Notes under the pieces: generated by a model
What the model was told of the DNA's origin: nothing
The model's database searches: none
What the model saw: the letters and a program-made list of their open reading frames with translations, nothing else
Source of the DNA: Armillaria gallica
Taxonomy: Eukaryota; Basidiomycota; Agaricomycetes; Agaricales; Physalacriaceae
Length of the DNA stretch: 64,000 bases
Direction of reading: 5' to 3'
Assembly (NCBI GenBank): GCA_037576215.1
Contig: JBANDB010000008.1
Span: 3,224,001-3,288,000, forward strand
Part shown: positions 37,470-49,083 of the stretch, in pieces
How the letters are laid out: each line of letters opens with the position of its first letter
Numbering within the stretch: the stretch's first letter is position 1
Program-made: the position numbers and the translations under genes

Positions 37470-40400
37470 ATGAATAAAAATCCTTTCATTCCGCAGCCAT
37501 CGTACACGCCTCAGCAGCCTCCGTTACCCCCAGGACCACCACCACCTCCTCAGCCAGCACAAGCCGATTATTCTGCTTATTGGGCTGCTGCTGCTTCGGC
37601 GCAAGCACAGCAGCAGCATGGCCAGGCAGCTGCAGCTCAGTACAACCCTCAATGGCCGGCCGCGCAACCACCGCGTCCACCTGCAGAGCAGAGTGCCCTC
37701 TACGCGAACTATGGCTATGGACCTCAACAGAACCATTGGCAAAGGCAGCAGCAGCAGCAGCAGCAACAACAACAGCAACAGTTTCATCATCCGCCACCGC
37801 CTCCAGTAGCTCAGCCGCCTCCTCCACCTCCGGGTTATAATCCATATCAACCGGCAGTTGGTTACACGCCCTACCTTCCTCAAGTTACTCCCATGGCTCA
37901 GGCATATCCTATGCAGCAGCCGCAACAGCAACAGCCTGGACAGCAAATGTTTCCCTTGCAAATTCCCCAGCAACAAAATCGTAATGTTCACCATCCATCT
38001 CCGCAACATCTCCCCCCGGCCAAGCGCCAGCGTTTCGACGGTCCCAGCCAAATTCAACAGCAACACCGACCCCAACCGCCACCTCCACCACAGTTTCAAC
38101 CACCACCTGCTCCTAGTCAAGGAATGTCGATGGGATATAATCAGCCTGGTGTCGGAGGCCGTGGTGGTGGACCCATGAGCAGTAATTCGATGACGATGGG
38201 ACGTGGCGGCGGTAACTCAAACAGAGGTGGAGGAACCGGTGGTGGTAGAGGTAGTAGGGGCCAACCTGGAGGAAACCGAGGAGGAATGGGAGGCCGGGGA
38301 CGAAATGGAAGCGGATATGTTGGCGGCGGCGGTGGCGGCGGAAGGGGCTCTTTGAGGGGTCATGGATCAAGAGGGAATTTTGGCGGTGGTAACAACCGAA
38401 GGGGCGGCGGATCGTTTAACCTGAATTCTGGAAGCTATTCGCACCAGCCTTCTAACTTTCGAGGTCGTGGGCAAGGACATTCAAACAGAGGTGGTCGTCA
38501 TGATGGCACTTTTGGGACCAGAGAGGGTTCAATGTCATCTAGCTTTGGGAGCATCGGTAAAAAGGATGAAAACAAAAGGACGCTTACGGATTTCAGGATT
38601 ATCGGCCTGGAGATTCAAGAGTTGTCATGGGCTTGGGGTACATTGCCTTCTTCGTTAGCCGCGAAAGTAGAGCCAGCGAAACCCGAAATTGAGGAGGATG
38701 CTCTGGATGAGCATCCTGTCGACATAGAGGCAAACACGCCATTAGTGGACGGTACACCCGTGAAGCCTCCTGAGGGTGAACCGACATCTGGGGGAGATCA
38801 CGAGAAACTCTCCAATGGGGATGATGCAACTGCGGTAACAGAACACAAAGTCCCTGTGGTGAAGGTTGAGGACGAATCAGTTGTTCATACGCATGCTCCT
38901 GAGCCCGTTGATGCACCTCCTTCCCGAATTCGGATCTATTTCCACACACCTGTTACTGCAGAAGATGCTCAGCCCATCCCTCACAGTTCTACCACTAATC
39001 CTGTACCTTCCGATTCGAGGAAAGGTAAACGAAAGAAGTTGGAGGATGATGATATGGATCTAGAGGAGGGCAGAACGCAGCCACCACCTCCACACATGAG
39101 CGATGATAGATCTAGTGTTGCACCAAGTGTTGCAGAGACGGCAAGCGAAACTGACTGGCTTATGGCCGCTATTGTTGAAGGTGAGGATGCAGAACATGAC
39201 GGAGATGAGGAAGAGGTTGGTGCTCAGCTCCATGTGAGCGAAAATGCCGAATTTTTCGATGACGACGTTGTCATTCACAATGGTATCTCTGATGCTCATG
39301 GTGAGTCTGGTTATGATCTTTCAGTCGTGCTTTGCTGTGCATGACCCCTCGTTTGCCTTGAGGTTGAGCACTCGCTGCTAACATTTCACTCTCAAAGGCA
39401 TTTTTGATGTTGATATGGCAGGTGTTGATAAGACGCATACTGAGGCTGGGACCGGGAGTCATAACGACAATCCCAATGATGAAGCAGAGCATGTTGCTTC
39501 GGCGCATGTCGATGGTCCCGAGTCTGCCGTCTCTGCTCCTGTCGAGCAAGAGGATGGGCGAAATGGTGTGAATGGCTCGTCGACGAGCACTAAGGATGTT
39601 GACGCTAAAGTGTTACCTTCTGATAATGAAGGCAAGCCTCACGATGCCTCTGATGTTGCCGCGCTGCCTGAGGCTCCTGTTTTATCCTCTCTTTCATCAT
39701 CAGACGATGCTGCTTCGTCTGTTAACGTGTCTGTATCTGATGCTATCTCTTCCGTATCTCTTCCTCACCCAATCTTCTCTCTTGCTTACAGTGAGACGCA
39801 GACTGCTGATGATGTTGGGTGTGCTGAAACGCAGGTCTCCGAGCCGTCGCAAGCCACCACAGTCAAGGAAGAATCGCAAACGACCTCGCTGAGCAGGTCC
39901 ACAACATTGGTGGACATCGACTCCCAACCACCTGGATTGAATTCATCTGTAGCGTCCTTGGTGGAAGGAAATGGAGAGCCTACGCAGACTACCGATGCTC
40001 ATCTGGATCATCTACCAGAACCTCCTGCTTCACCTTTGTCGAACATGCAATCCGCTTCTACTTCAACAGCATCCGCTCACGGCGATACTATACCGAATAT
40101 GGAAGCGAAATCTGCCAGAACCCCTTCTGCTAATCGTCTATCCATATCGTATTCAAATGGTGGAAGACGCCTCATCATTGATGCAGAAGTGGTAGAGTCG
40201 ATGAAAGTCTACCGTGCTGAAGGGCGCATTGAAGTACGCATATCTGTAAGCATGGATGGCGAAAAGGATCTGAAAGGCATCATTGTGAGTTCGTTTAGTC
40301 CTGCTTCTGCCGTTGGTGTTGAATTTCTCCTTTTAGCTTGAGGGTCTTTCGGATACTACACATTCTTATGTGCCCCTACTATTTTCTGTCGAAGCCGTGG

Positions 40401-41117
40401 AGTCCGATTCAACGTTGCCTCCATTTACCAAATCTGAGTTGCCTACGAGTGTCACGTTGATTGCATACCTCGATACCACGAGGCCTCTTTCTGAGCCGAA
40501 GTGGGTGAAGACAGGAGATATCCAGGACTGGCTGAGAAGTATGTTTGGACGAATGTTCTGGGTAGCGGGAGATGCAGCAGAAGGATGGGAGAAAAAGATC
40601 GCGATTGTCGATCCCGATCCTGTATGTGCTTTCTCTGTTGCTGCGGAGGATATTGATCTGATCTTGTTTTTCCCAGCCTCCGACCATCCGCAATGTACTC
40701 GATGGGTGGGCCGTGAATTCTCCTGTCGGCGCACAAAATGAGCGAGAACGTTTTGTAAAGACGCACATGACTGAAATGGATAATCTCTTGGAGATTCTGT
40801 TACGTCTCGTTCGAGGAGAGCGAGCTACTCCGTTCCTTTCCGGACCCGCCATATCTACGCCTAGCATCGTTGGGCCTCTGTTATCAGCGCTCTCGCCAGA
40901 CTCTGCCCATGGTGGACAACAAACACATGTTTCACTGGCTGTGTTAGCTATCTTTCGCCTAGCAACGGAATACGCCCAGAAGGCGGTCGGGGAGAAGGGA
41001 AAAAGTGATGTAGACGGCCGGGTGGGGGAGATAATACGCTGCTTGCCTTCGCATCTGATATACAAAAGCCTGGATGGGATATTCAAGGAGTGGAGAGTTG
41101 AGAAGAAGGGTCACTGA
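37470..41117 (+). CDS. Large low-complexity protein: P/Q-rich N-terminus, RGG domain, conserved C-terminal region of unknown function
   Basis: Four exons (37470-39300, 39398-40284, 40337-40621, 40677-41117) give 1147 aa with no frame break. Residues 1-240 are Pro/Gln/Tyr/Ala-rich with a 12-Gln tract; about 230-370 are RGG/GGR repeats. A short conserved block follows (KRTLTDFRIIGLEIQELSWAWG), then a long acidic Ser-rich region with SRIRIYFHTPVTAED. The C-terminal third looks folded: SISYSNGGRRLIIDAEVVESM, YRAEGRIEVRISV, ILEGLSDTTHSYVPL, AYLDTTRPLSEPKW, TIRNVLDGWAVNSP and HMTEMDNLLEILLRLVRG. I know similar agaricomycete proteins only as hypotheticals. RGG plus polyQ suggests RNA binding and condensate formation (inference). 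Confidence 0.8.
37746..37781 (+). repeat. CAG/CAA trinucleotide tract (polyglutamine)
   Basis: About 12 consecutive Gln codons, first a pure CAG run and then mixed CAA/CAG, inside the RGG protein gene. The CAA interruptions should slow repeat expansion. Confidence 0.85.
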
Positions 41118-41536
41118 AGTCTGGATATATATTGTACCTTATTATTCTTGTGCGCTTGTTCCTCCTTGTCTCGCTATCGACAATCCAGATTGTGCGCTCG
41201 TTTGAGTTGAAAGGTCTGGTTACTCAATCTAGGCTATTGAATTCTGTATCCGGGGTACGTGTGTCATTCCCGCTGATCAAGACTCACTGAGCAAAAATAA
41301 GAAATAGTACTGCTACGGTACATAAAACTAGAGGATACCTTAAGGAAAGTTCTGCAAAACACACCGGTGGTGTTGTTGACTGAGAATTTCTTTGACTTAC
41401 CGACGATAAACGACCCGGGCCGCCGTGAGTGTTTTTCGGACCCGGGTCTCGAGTGATCGGCTGGCGTGAGAAATCAATATCCTGGTCCAATAAAATCTGA
41501 CGACTTCGGCTGGGACACCCATCCTTGGCTCCCGAC
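41118..41536. other. Tandem intergenic region
   Basis: About 420 bp between two plus-strand genes; the second half should be the promoter of the hydroxylase gene. Nothing else seen. Confidence 0.45.
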
Positions 41537-42608
41537 ATGTATAGCGACGCTCACCTCTCCATGGGCGCAGTGAACAACACCCGCCTAGGCGATTGCCAGA
41601 ACGTTCCCTTTTACTATTCCTGCAACCAGGACCTTGTAGAGGCTTTTCGGATCACCACCTCGCCCTCGCTGCACCCGTCGTCGCATACTGGGTCATCTGC
41701 CTCCTCTTCCACTACCTCGACACGTCGACCTGGAAGTGGCTGGAGAAGTACCGTATCCACGAGTCCGCCGAAGTCACATCGCGAAACAGGGTCTCACGCT
41801 CGCAAGTGATATGGGCTGTCATCTTTCAGCATGTTCTCCAGACGATACTGGGACTGGTTGTATTGGAGGATGATAACGACCTGGCTGTGAATCACTCGGT
41901 GAAAGTTGACGCGATTGCTCGTGTCGTTCGCCCTGTGCTCGCCAGAGGCATCCTGGCGGAGTGGACCTCGCCCGCAGTTGGGCCTGTGTCTTACTTTATG
42001 TATTGGTGGGCAATACCGTTTTTGCAGTTGGTATTTGGAATGTACGTCTTTCTCTTTGCTTCTCTCTTCCTTATGATTCTGATTACTGATGTCTAGGTTT
42101 ATCATCGACACATGGCAATACACGCTTCACCGCTGGATGCATACTAATAAATGGATGTACAAGCATTTCCACTCCTGGCACCACCGTCTTTATGTCCCAT
42201 ATGCATTTGGGGCGTTGTACAACCATCCTGTCGAGGGATTCTGCCTGGACTCCCTTGGCTCTGTCGTTGCCGAAATATTGGCGGGTATGACCGTACGGCA
42301 AGCGACGCTATTATTCGTTGTTGCTACATTTAAGACTTGCGATGACCACTGCGGATACCGTTTCCCATGGGATCCCCTTCAGTTCATGACATCAAACAAT
42401 GCAGATTATCATGACATTCATCACCAGGTATGTGATCTGAATCTCCATCCTACCGCGCCCAAGGCTGATTAATATGTTACAGACTGTCGGTATCAAGCAC
42501 AACTTTGCCCAGCCATTTTTTATCCACTGGGATGTTATACTGGGTACGCGTATGACGAGGGAGGAAATGGAACGCCGAAAATACAAGAAGGAGCAGCACT
42601 CCGATTGA
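41537..42608 (+). CDS. SUR2: Sphinganine C4-hydroxylase (fatty acid hydroxylase superfamily), frame interrupted
   Basis: The start MYSDAHLSMGAVNNTRLGD leads to VPFYYSCNQDLVE. At 41640-41642 the conserved frame shifts by one base (one G missing): the next family block GFSDHHLALAAPVVAYWVI is in the neighbouring frame. Then come LDTSTWKWLEKYRIHESAEV, SRSQVIWAVIFQHVLQ, WAIPFLQLVFGMFIIDTWQY and the diiron His boxes HRWMH, HSWHH and, further on, DYHDIHHQ, ending KKEQHSD. Two introns (about 42040-42096 and 42427-42482). The enzyme makes phytosphingosine from sphinganine in the ER. If the shift is real the gene is null; if it is a base-call error the gene is intact. Confidence 0.85.
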
Positions 42609-42840
42609 TTGATTTTGTTTTGTTTATTTTCCCAGTCGGCGGTATATTTATAAGTAGTTTACGGTCCAGCCGCGTAGGTTTATAATTTACGACAACCCTC
42701 ATGACTCGTAAAGAATATTCAAATGCAGTAGTGTTTGAGATTCCTGGTAGGAACAGATCTAAGTGCAGATAAGTATACAAAATGTGTACATACACAATGA
42801 ACGTGAATAAATATGACAGTGGTAATCCAAGAAACAGATC

Positions 42841-44773
42841 CTAGTAATTGGTCCATTGTCCCATACCCATACCACCCATACCAGGCATCATTCCACTACC
42901 GTCCCAGCCACCGCCATCCATACCAAACTGCCCATCTCCCCAGCCACCCATGCCGTTGAACATAGGCATAAATCCGCCACCCTGTCCAGCCATCATCATA
43001 CCGTTCATACCCATGGCCTGCCCATTCATGCCTTGCATAGCTTGGGGATCCATCATGGGTACATTCATGCCATTCATACCGGGGTTCATGCCGTTCATTC
43101 CAGGCATGCCGCCCATCCCCTCCATCCCGGTCATCCCCATATTCCCCATTACCTGCATCCCAGGCCATCCACCGCCCATCATACCATCGACACCTACACC
43201 CATCCCAAGAGAGTTCATACCCATACCCATAGGCATACCAACACCCATTTCCATACCAAACCCTCCACCCTGTCTGACCCCATTGTTGAATCGAACACCG
43301 TTCATCATATTCACGCCCCCAATTCCCGCTGGGGTACCGCCTGAGAGTGGAACGCCTCCAGAGCTTCCATTGTTCGTGCTCCGCCTCTTACGGGCGATTT
43401 TGGTCGGAGAGCGTCAATGTCGGACGTCATAGGAACCACAAATTTGCCCCCGCCAGCAAATTCCTTGACACCGATTTCCCAGCTTTCGCGTTCCCAGCGA
43501 GTGGGCTGCCGCCTTCTTCGCCTTCAACGAAAATGGGACGCTCGGGAACGATGTCGCTGCCTAGTACAGTTACCCAGCCACGCCGTAGTGACGACAATTT
43601 ACCAAAAACCTCCAAACGTCGCGTCCCAAGACAAAAATTCTCGATCAGAGTATACATCTCAGGTGGTTTTCGTGTTGGATCACTTGGATCACCTTCCCAT
43701 ATAATCACATCCGTGTCTATGAGAAATATTAAGCGGGAGCTGCGTGTCAAGGATAATTCTGATGTACGCACCGACATTACAATGGACAAACCAGCTGTCC
43801 GTTGATCTCCTCACGGTACCTCGTATTCCAATCAAACAATGCTGTTTGGTCCTCGTAAGGAGGGAAGTCGTCGGTGGGTCAGTACCAGGTCCTTTGTTTG
43901 ACGCCTTATTCGTCCTGACCCAAACAACGTCCTCACAGCGTCGATATCCCCATTTCGCAAGCACCTCTCTTCCTCGCTCCAATCCATCTCCAGCGCCACT
44001 TCCAACCCACAGGAAGACGAAACTGGGATCGGCTGCAAGAGAGGGTATTGGAAGCTCCTGAAGATGGTTCCAAGTGAACGAAGAAGAGAAAGGAGGGTCA
44101 AGAAGAATGACATCGAACTTGCATGGTTGGATTGTAGAAAGCGCAGTAAAGGGTAGATAGGAAGGGGGCAAGGAATGGGACTGAACAGACTGTTTTTTGA
44201 GAGCAAGTAAGCGATGTTGTTTAGGATACCTAGCTGCTAGATGAATGACTGCCGACTGCAAGTGAGAGCAACTCACTCTTCGAAACGATGTTCGGGTTCA
44301 GCGCCTAGCACCCAATTCTGCGGCCATTCTCCGCCGTCGACGTAGCGCTGCGAGTAGTCATTACGGATAGTCTCCTCCTCTGGTACGTAGTTCCTGTATC
44401 TCGAAACTCTAGCACGTTTTGCAGGAGGTAGATCCGCCCTGTACTTGATCTGACGCGACTGCGAGACAGGCTGGATCGTTGGAGACGGAGGTGGCGACGG
44501 CGAAGGCGACGGAATGAGAGGAAGGGAAAGTAGTGGCTGAGAGATGGCAGGCGATAGAGAATGGAGCTGGCGCCGATGTTCACGCTGAGAGCGACGAATG
44601 CCGTCGATGAGAGAACTATGGTAGGCGAGCAGACTGTTGGCCGATGCGAGGGTCGTGTCAACCATTGCTGCTGCCATTTGGTCGCCGTTGCGGTAAAGCC
44701 GTTCTACTTGACGGGCTGGAAAAGCAACGCTAAGATGCAAGTAATTCTGTTGCTCTTGGGGTACTCGTTTCAT
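42841..44773 (-). CDS. METTL14/Kar4-like MT-A70 family protein with Met/Gly-rich tail
   Basis: The ATG at 44773 begins MKRVPQEQQNYLHLSVAF. The N-terminal part is disordered, ending in a conserved EEETIRNDYSQRYVDGGEW. The MT-A70 fold follows: KFDVILLDPPF, FVFLWVGSGAGDGLERG, KWGYRRCEDVVWVRTNK, RTKQHCLIGIRGTVRRS, DTDVIIWEGDP, YTLIENFCLGTRRLEVFG and RRGWVTV. DPPF replaces the catalytic DPPW of METTL3 and the EPPL of METTL14. After a frame change near 43501-43505 (missing C in a C-run, or a short 42-nt intron with a GTTCCC donor) come TRWERESWEIGVKEFAGG and VVPMTSDIDALRP, then a tail of about 155 residues rich in GM, GMNGM and GG motifs. Family members act in m6A writing or, as Kar4, in mating transcription. 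Confidence 0.82.
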
Positions 44774-44895
44774 GGACTGTGGCAGTGCTGGTTGTGATCG
44801 TGAGGTAATAAGGGCCGGCGATAAGATTAGTTGCCTCAGTTTACCTTTTTGCTTCTTGACTTTACCTTCAACTTCGTTTCTGCTGTACTTTCGAG
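44774..44895. promoter_or_regulatory. 122-bp bidirectional promoter, METTL14-like and TFIIIC5
   Basis: Only 122 bp separate the two divergent start codons, so both core promoters must overlap. A GATAAG word lies at 44820-44825, followed by a pyrimidine-rich stretch leading to the TFIIIC start. Confidence 0.4.
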
Positions 44896-47094
44896 ATGGA
44901 TTCTAATACTGAACCTCAGGCATCTACTTCTGGCTCTATCTCTGCGTCAAGAGAGGCCGGCCCTTCCTCTACCTTCGACACCTTTCTATTCCGTCGAATA
45001 CCCCGGTCGCGTCAAACCTACATCTGTTCCAGAGGCTATTCGTACTCTTGGGGGTCAGCATAGCCTGGATAGCGCGTTCAGACACGCAGCATCGAAAGCA
45101 GAATCTCTTGTAGAGCTCAGTCTCAGACCTGACAACCCATTCTCTCATCCCATTCCGGGCGAGGTCGTGGCTTCGAATGCTATTCTCTTGAAGGTCGTCA
45201 AACGGAAGAAAAAGAAAAAACCCGAAGACGCAGAGGATGGCTTTATTGGAGAATATACAACAGAGGCAGTCGGTATCATTCCCAAGACTATAAGATTCCG
45301 GAGTCAGTGTCCGACTAGTTACAGTGATGCCGTGTTTTGACTCTTTCTCTAGGCCTGGCTGACTACCAGTACCAGCCCGATGTTGAGGATCCTATGAGTA
45401 AACTCCGCATGTCTATGTCTTCCATGGATGGTATGTTTCTATGCTATTGCCTATAATGGTCTCTGGATTAAATGTTATGCAGTGGAAGCCATTCGCGCAT
45501 ATAGATTTCCCGAAGAAAAGGCTGACTACATGGTCCCAGCCAACCCGTCACCACCATCTTCACCACCACTACCACCACCTTCGTTGACCCCAGATACCGA
45601 CTTTGAGATCAATCTAGATCCGCAACTGCTGGATGTCTCGAATCCTGCGCCTGATTCTAATTCTGACATGCGAAGTAATCTCCGTCTGTTCCCTCCCCCA
45701 ATATTCAGCAGACAAACTATTCCTCAAGTATACAAGTACATTTCACGCCTTACTATCTCTCTTTCCTTATTGACATACGTGAAGCTTCAAGGCAAATACC
45801 GCCTCCATTGTATCCACAACCATTGACGAAGAGACTGGCGAGGAAAAGAAAAGACTCATCAATCGTATGCGTTGGAAAGGTTATGGACCTGCCACAATAT
45901 ACTTCAGTGACACAGTAGTTCGTAGCGTTTCTTTGCAACGGCACTCAACCATCAACTAACAGCCGTTAGGTTCCCAACAAGCCACCTCAGAATGTTGAGG
46001 CTGTTCGCGCTCAAGTGGATCAAAGAATTCTAAAAATGCTTCAGGACGTGAGCACGCTTTTGTTACCCAGAGTCACCAAGACTGATTATTGGCATTCAGT
46101 TCTTCGATGACCGTCCGGTATGGACACGAATGTCACTGTTCAACCAATTTGCACCTGGAGAGGCCAGGGAAATCCACAAGTCCTTCATTTTATCCATCCA
46201 TTAGGCTATAATCTGATAATGGCTTGAATTCAGTTCTAAAGTGTTACTGCCTCTTGTTTGTTATGTTTTCCAAGATGGACCGTGGCGCGATACATTGGTC
46301 AAGTTCAATTACGATCCTCGCAAACAGATGGATGCCAGATTGTAAGTTTATTTCATAGGTTGGGACGCATTCAATCAAATTGGCCTTTGCAGATTCCAGC
46401 GGTTGTACTTCAGGAATGCCAATCACCCCATCGCTAGACCATCTGTTGCTACGAGGCGCCAAGATCGTTCAGCTACTAACGCCTTCCTGGAACATGGCGT
46501 AGACAAAGATCTCGAACGCAGGTCAGACAAATCATCATGTTCATACTAACGCAAGTGACGTGCTATACAGGACTTCTCATATCTTTGATGGTCGTACCTT
46601 GACGAAAGAGACCGCCGCCTTCCAACTGTGTGATATTGAAGATCCGATGCTAAAAGAAATGATTCAGGATACCAATGATCTGCGCGAAACCTGCGACGTT
46701 AGTGTTTCTATGCTCTTCTTTCTATGACATGCTTACCAACAAGCAAACATTAGGAGCGTGACGGATGGTATTCGACACACGTATTCGAGCGTATCAAGGC
46801 CGTGCTTCGGCATAAATTCTTCTCCTTGCTCGATGGGCATATTGCGACGGACGAAGAATGTCGCAACTTGCTCGCAACTCATCAAGGTTCAACTAGCAAG
46901 ACTGTTACGTCGTCTAGGAATGCAAAGTTGCGCTCTGGGAAACACAATATGGCGAAGGGTGCTTTAAGACCAGAAGACGCCGCGGTATGTGACTTCCAAA
47001 CCTGAAAGACTGGAGACTAATGATTGATTTGCAGGCGCTGCGCTTGAGAGCGACATTAGATCGGAACGCCAAGAATATTCCGATACAGCGATGA
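44896..47094 (+). CDS. RNA polymerase III transcription factor TFIIIC subunit 5 (Tfc1/Sfc1/GTF3C5-like)
   Basis: The start MDSNTEPQASTSGSIS is in a different frame (by one base) from the first conserved block LPLPSTPFYSVEYPGRV; no other ATG or splice donor explains it, so a one-base insertion near 44953-44963 is suspected. After that the family reads through ten or so introns: EAIRTLGGQHSLDSAFR, LELSLRPDNPFSHP-type block, VEAIRAYRFPEEKADY, INRMRWKGYGPATIYFSD, ILKMLQDFFDDRPVWTRMSL, LPLVCYVFQDGPWRDTLVKF, DPRKQMDARLFQRLYFR, THVFERIKAVLRHKFFSLL, ending ALRLRATLDRNAKNIPIQR. The subunit belongs to the tau-A lobe that binds the A-box of tRNA genes. Confidence 0.85.
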
Positions 47095-47485
47095 AAACAG
47101 TGATTTTTTGTCTTGTCTTGAGATGCAGGTCTGCTCGCCCTCAGAATGGGATCATTGAAGCAGATCATCAACCTTGGTCACCAGAATCATTCTTGTTGTG
47201 AACAGCAGGTTCACCTCACCGAACTGGGTAGTGGGTACGATTGAGCACTCGTTTATATAGTGGAGCATATAAGCGGTTCGAAGGAGAAATAGGTCTCGAC
47301 GGTAGCAACACTTCACACAGAAAATGATGTTTTGAATGGGTTTTCTTGTTTTGAATCGAGAAGCATAACATCTGCATACGCATAACATATTGAACTGGAT
47401 CTCGACTGTCTACGTCTGACCCATGGCTCGCGTCATTCCACCAGACATACGTTTTGCGGCAATCTCCAAAACCGAAAGGAGCATA
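47095..47485. other. Convergent intergenic region
   Basis: About 390 bp between the 3' ends of the TFIIIC and eL29 genes. Nothing else recognised. Confidence 0.5.
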
Positions 47486-47883
47486 TCACGACGCTGCTGC
47501 AGCTTTTTGTTCTGCTCGGGCTTGTCGCTGTAGACAGAAGTCAGGAGAATGATCGCTGTGATAAGACAGAGCGACGCACCGATCCAACAAGAGCAAAGCG
47601 AGCGTTGCGGCGGAACTACAAATCATCAACTCTCTGCACTCCTCAAATGAAGGAATTAGAGCAAACCTTGGCATCGACCTGCAATACCCGTCAGTTTGCA
47701 ACACAGACAAGAAGCTGCATAGGACTTACACCCTTCAACGACCGTGTACGACCGGCCTGTGGCTTCTTGATTCCATTACGGTGAGCCTTCTTGTTCTGGT
47801 TGTGGTTGGTATGACTGAAGACATCATTAGAAGGACAGTACAGGACAAGTTGAAGGAGGTCTTCACTTTTTTGACTTGGCCAT
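47486..47883 (-). CDS. RPL29: Cytosolic ribosomal protein eL29
   Basis: A 65-aa basic protein from five small exons. The first exon is 17 nt (MAKSK plus two bases of N). Then HTNHNQNKKAHRNGIKKP, AGRTRSLKGVDAK, FRRNARFALVGS and a short RQARAEQKAAAAS tail before TGA at 47488-47486. The MAKSKNHTNHNQ block is diagnostic for eL29. Introns are canonical. Splitting such a short ORF into five exons is usual for basidiomycete ribosomal protein genes. Confidence 0.93.
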
Positions 47884-48181
47884 GGCGTCGACTGGTTCTT
47901 GCTGGACACCGAATTCGAATCGGGGGAAATTGAGCTCTGCATGCACAGCCACAAACCTGGTGGCTTGATTACAAAACTGTACAGTTTCAGGTCTGCCGAA
48001 ATGCCGGTGTCCGGGACATTGCGCCTGAAAGCCAAGTGACAAATTCGTGCCACGAACACAGCAAAGTCCGCCCGGTTTTTCTCGAGTACGAAATGCTACG
48101 AAATGGGCGCCACAAACACGGCTTTAGTTTCGCTTTCCACATCGCTGTGCGCGTAAGTAATACTTCAACGTTACAGAAGGT

Positions 48182-49083
48182 CTAGTTATAAACAGTCCGA
48201 TACCTAACAAGAGCCTTCTCCGCCTTCAGTTCATCCTCATACTGAGGGAAAACCTCTCTCATAAGAACAGGCCACTTGCTACGACTGCCATTGAAAATTG
48301 GCACGAAACAGGCTTTAGTGTATTCCCTAGGGCGTATTAGATATTTATCATAACGCAACGGAGTGATTGTTACCAGTATTCTGGCATCCAACCAGCTTGC
48401 TCCCAGTCAAGGTAATCTTCAAATGTCGATCAACCAGAATATTACAGGATGGAGGTCGTTGTGCGTAATACGATGGAGTGTGATTTCCCATGCGCCGTAG
48501 AAATGAGTTCCCGCACGCCTTCTTCATCCTGGGGAGGAATTTCGAGAAACTGAGAAGCAAAGAAGAACTTGTGGAATTGAGCAACGGTGCCAAAGGATTT
48601 GATGGGATGGTTCGAGAGTGAAATTCGAGTATCCCTAATTGACTTGCTACTAGCAAATCCAGAAATGGATGGTGGATGGGGAAGGGGTATGGCACGTAGC
48701 TGGCATAAATAGGATGCCAGCTGAGTAGCCACTTTCGTGATTTCTTCTCCAGAAAGTGTTGGGAGAACATCGAAGAGATCATTTCCAGGAAGAGCTTGGA
48801 TTATAATCACTTGTTGGCCGTCGTGCTGAAAGGCATCGACTACTTCGGGTACGGGTAATGAGGTATGGGTGCTAACGAACTGGAGCACCCTGACCTCGAC
48901 ATATTCAGCAGAAGACAGTCTTTGCTTCATATATAGACCGAAAGGCAGCATTTGTATCCCACTACCAGTGACGCCACATCTACGAATTCCGACGCCCTGT
49001 AAACAAATCCAAAAGCGAATGCGCAGCGATAAGGGGAAGAATGGACAGAGCTTGTTTACAAGACGACAAATACAACGGTTCAT
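48182..49083 (-). pseudogene. APH-family (aminoglycoside phosphotransferase-like) kinase gene, broken in the catalytic loop
   Basis: From ATG 49083 a frame runs through MLPFGLYMKQRLSSAEYVE, LQFVSTHTSLPVPEVVDAF, QVIIIQALPGNDLFDVL and EEITKVATQLASYLCQLRAI, all typical of fungal APH-like kinases. Between about 48395 and 48465 the catalytic loop is spread over shifted frames: HNDLHP (catalytic Asp), then NILVDRHLKI, then LDWEQAGWMPEYW. Each jump equals one missing base, three in about 75 bp. After an intron the tail EYTKACFVP, GSRSKWPVLMREVFPQYEDEL is again in frame to the stop at 48182. Such kinases phosphorylate small molecules of unknown identity in fungi. Because the third shift restores the original frame, recent decay or poor local base calling are both possible. 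Confidence 0.7.

Noticed and set aside
37524..38120. A 198-codon Leu/Arg/Trp-rich minus frame
   Set aside because: Antisense shadow of the polyQ/Pro-rich region of the RGG protein gene.
42848..43432. A 194-codon plus-strand frame of Pro/Ile repeats
   Set aside because: Antisense shadow of the Met/Gly-rich tail of the METTL14-like gene; ATG-rich repeats read backwards give Pro/Ile/His repeats.
41537..47094. A co-regulated RNA-modification or sphingolipid gene cluster
   Set aside because: The neighbouring genes (hydroxylase, METTL14-like, TFIIIC5) belong to unrelated pathways; adjacency alone does not show a cluster.
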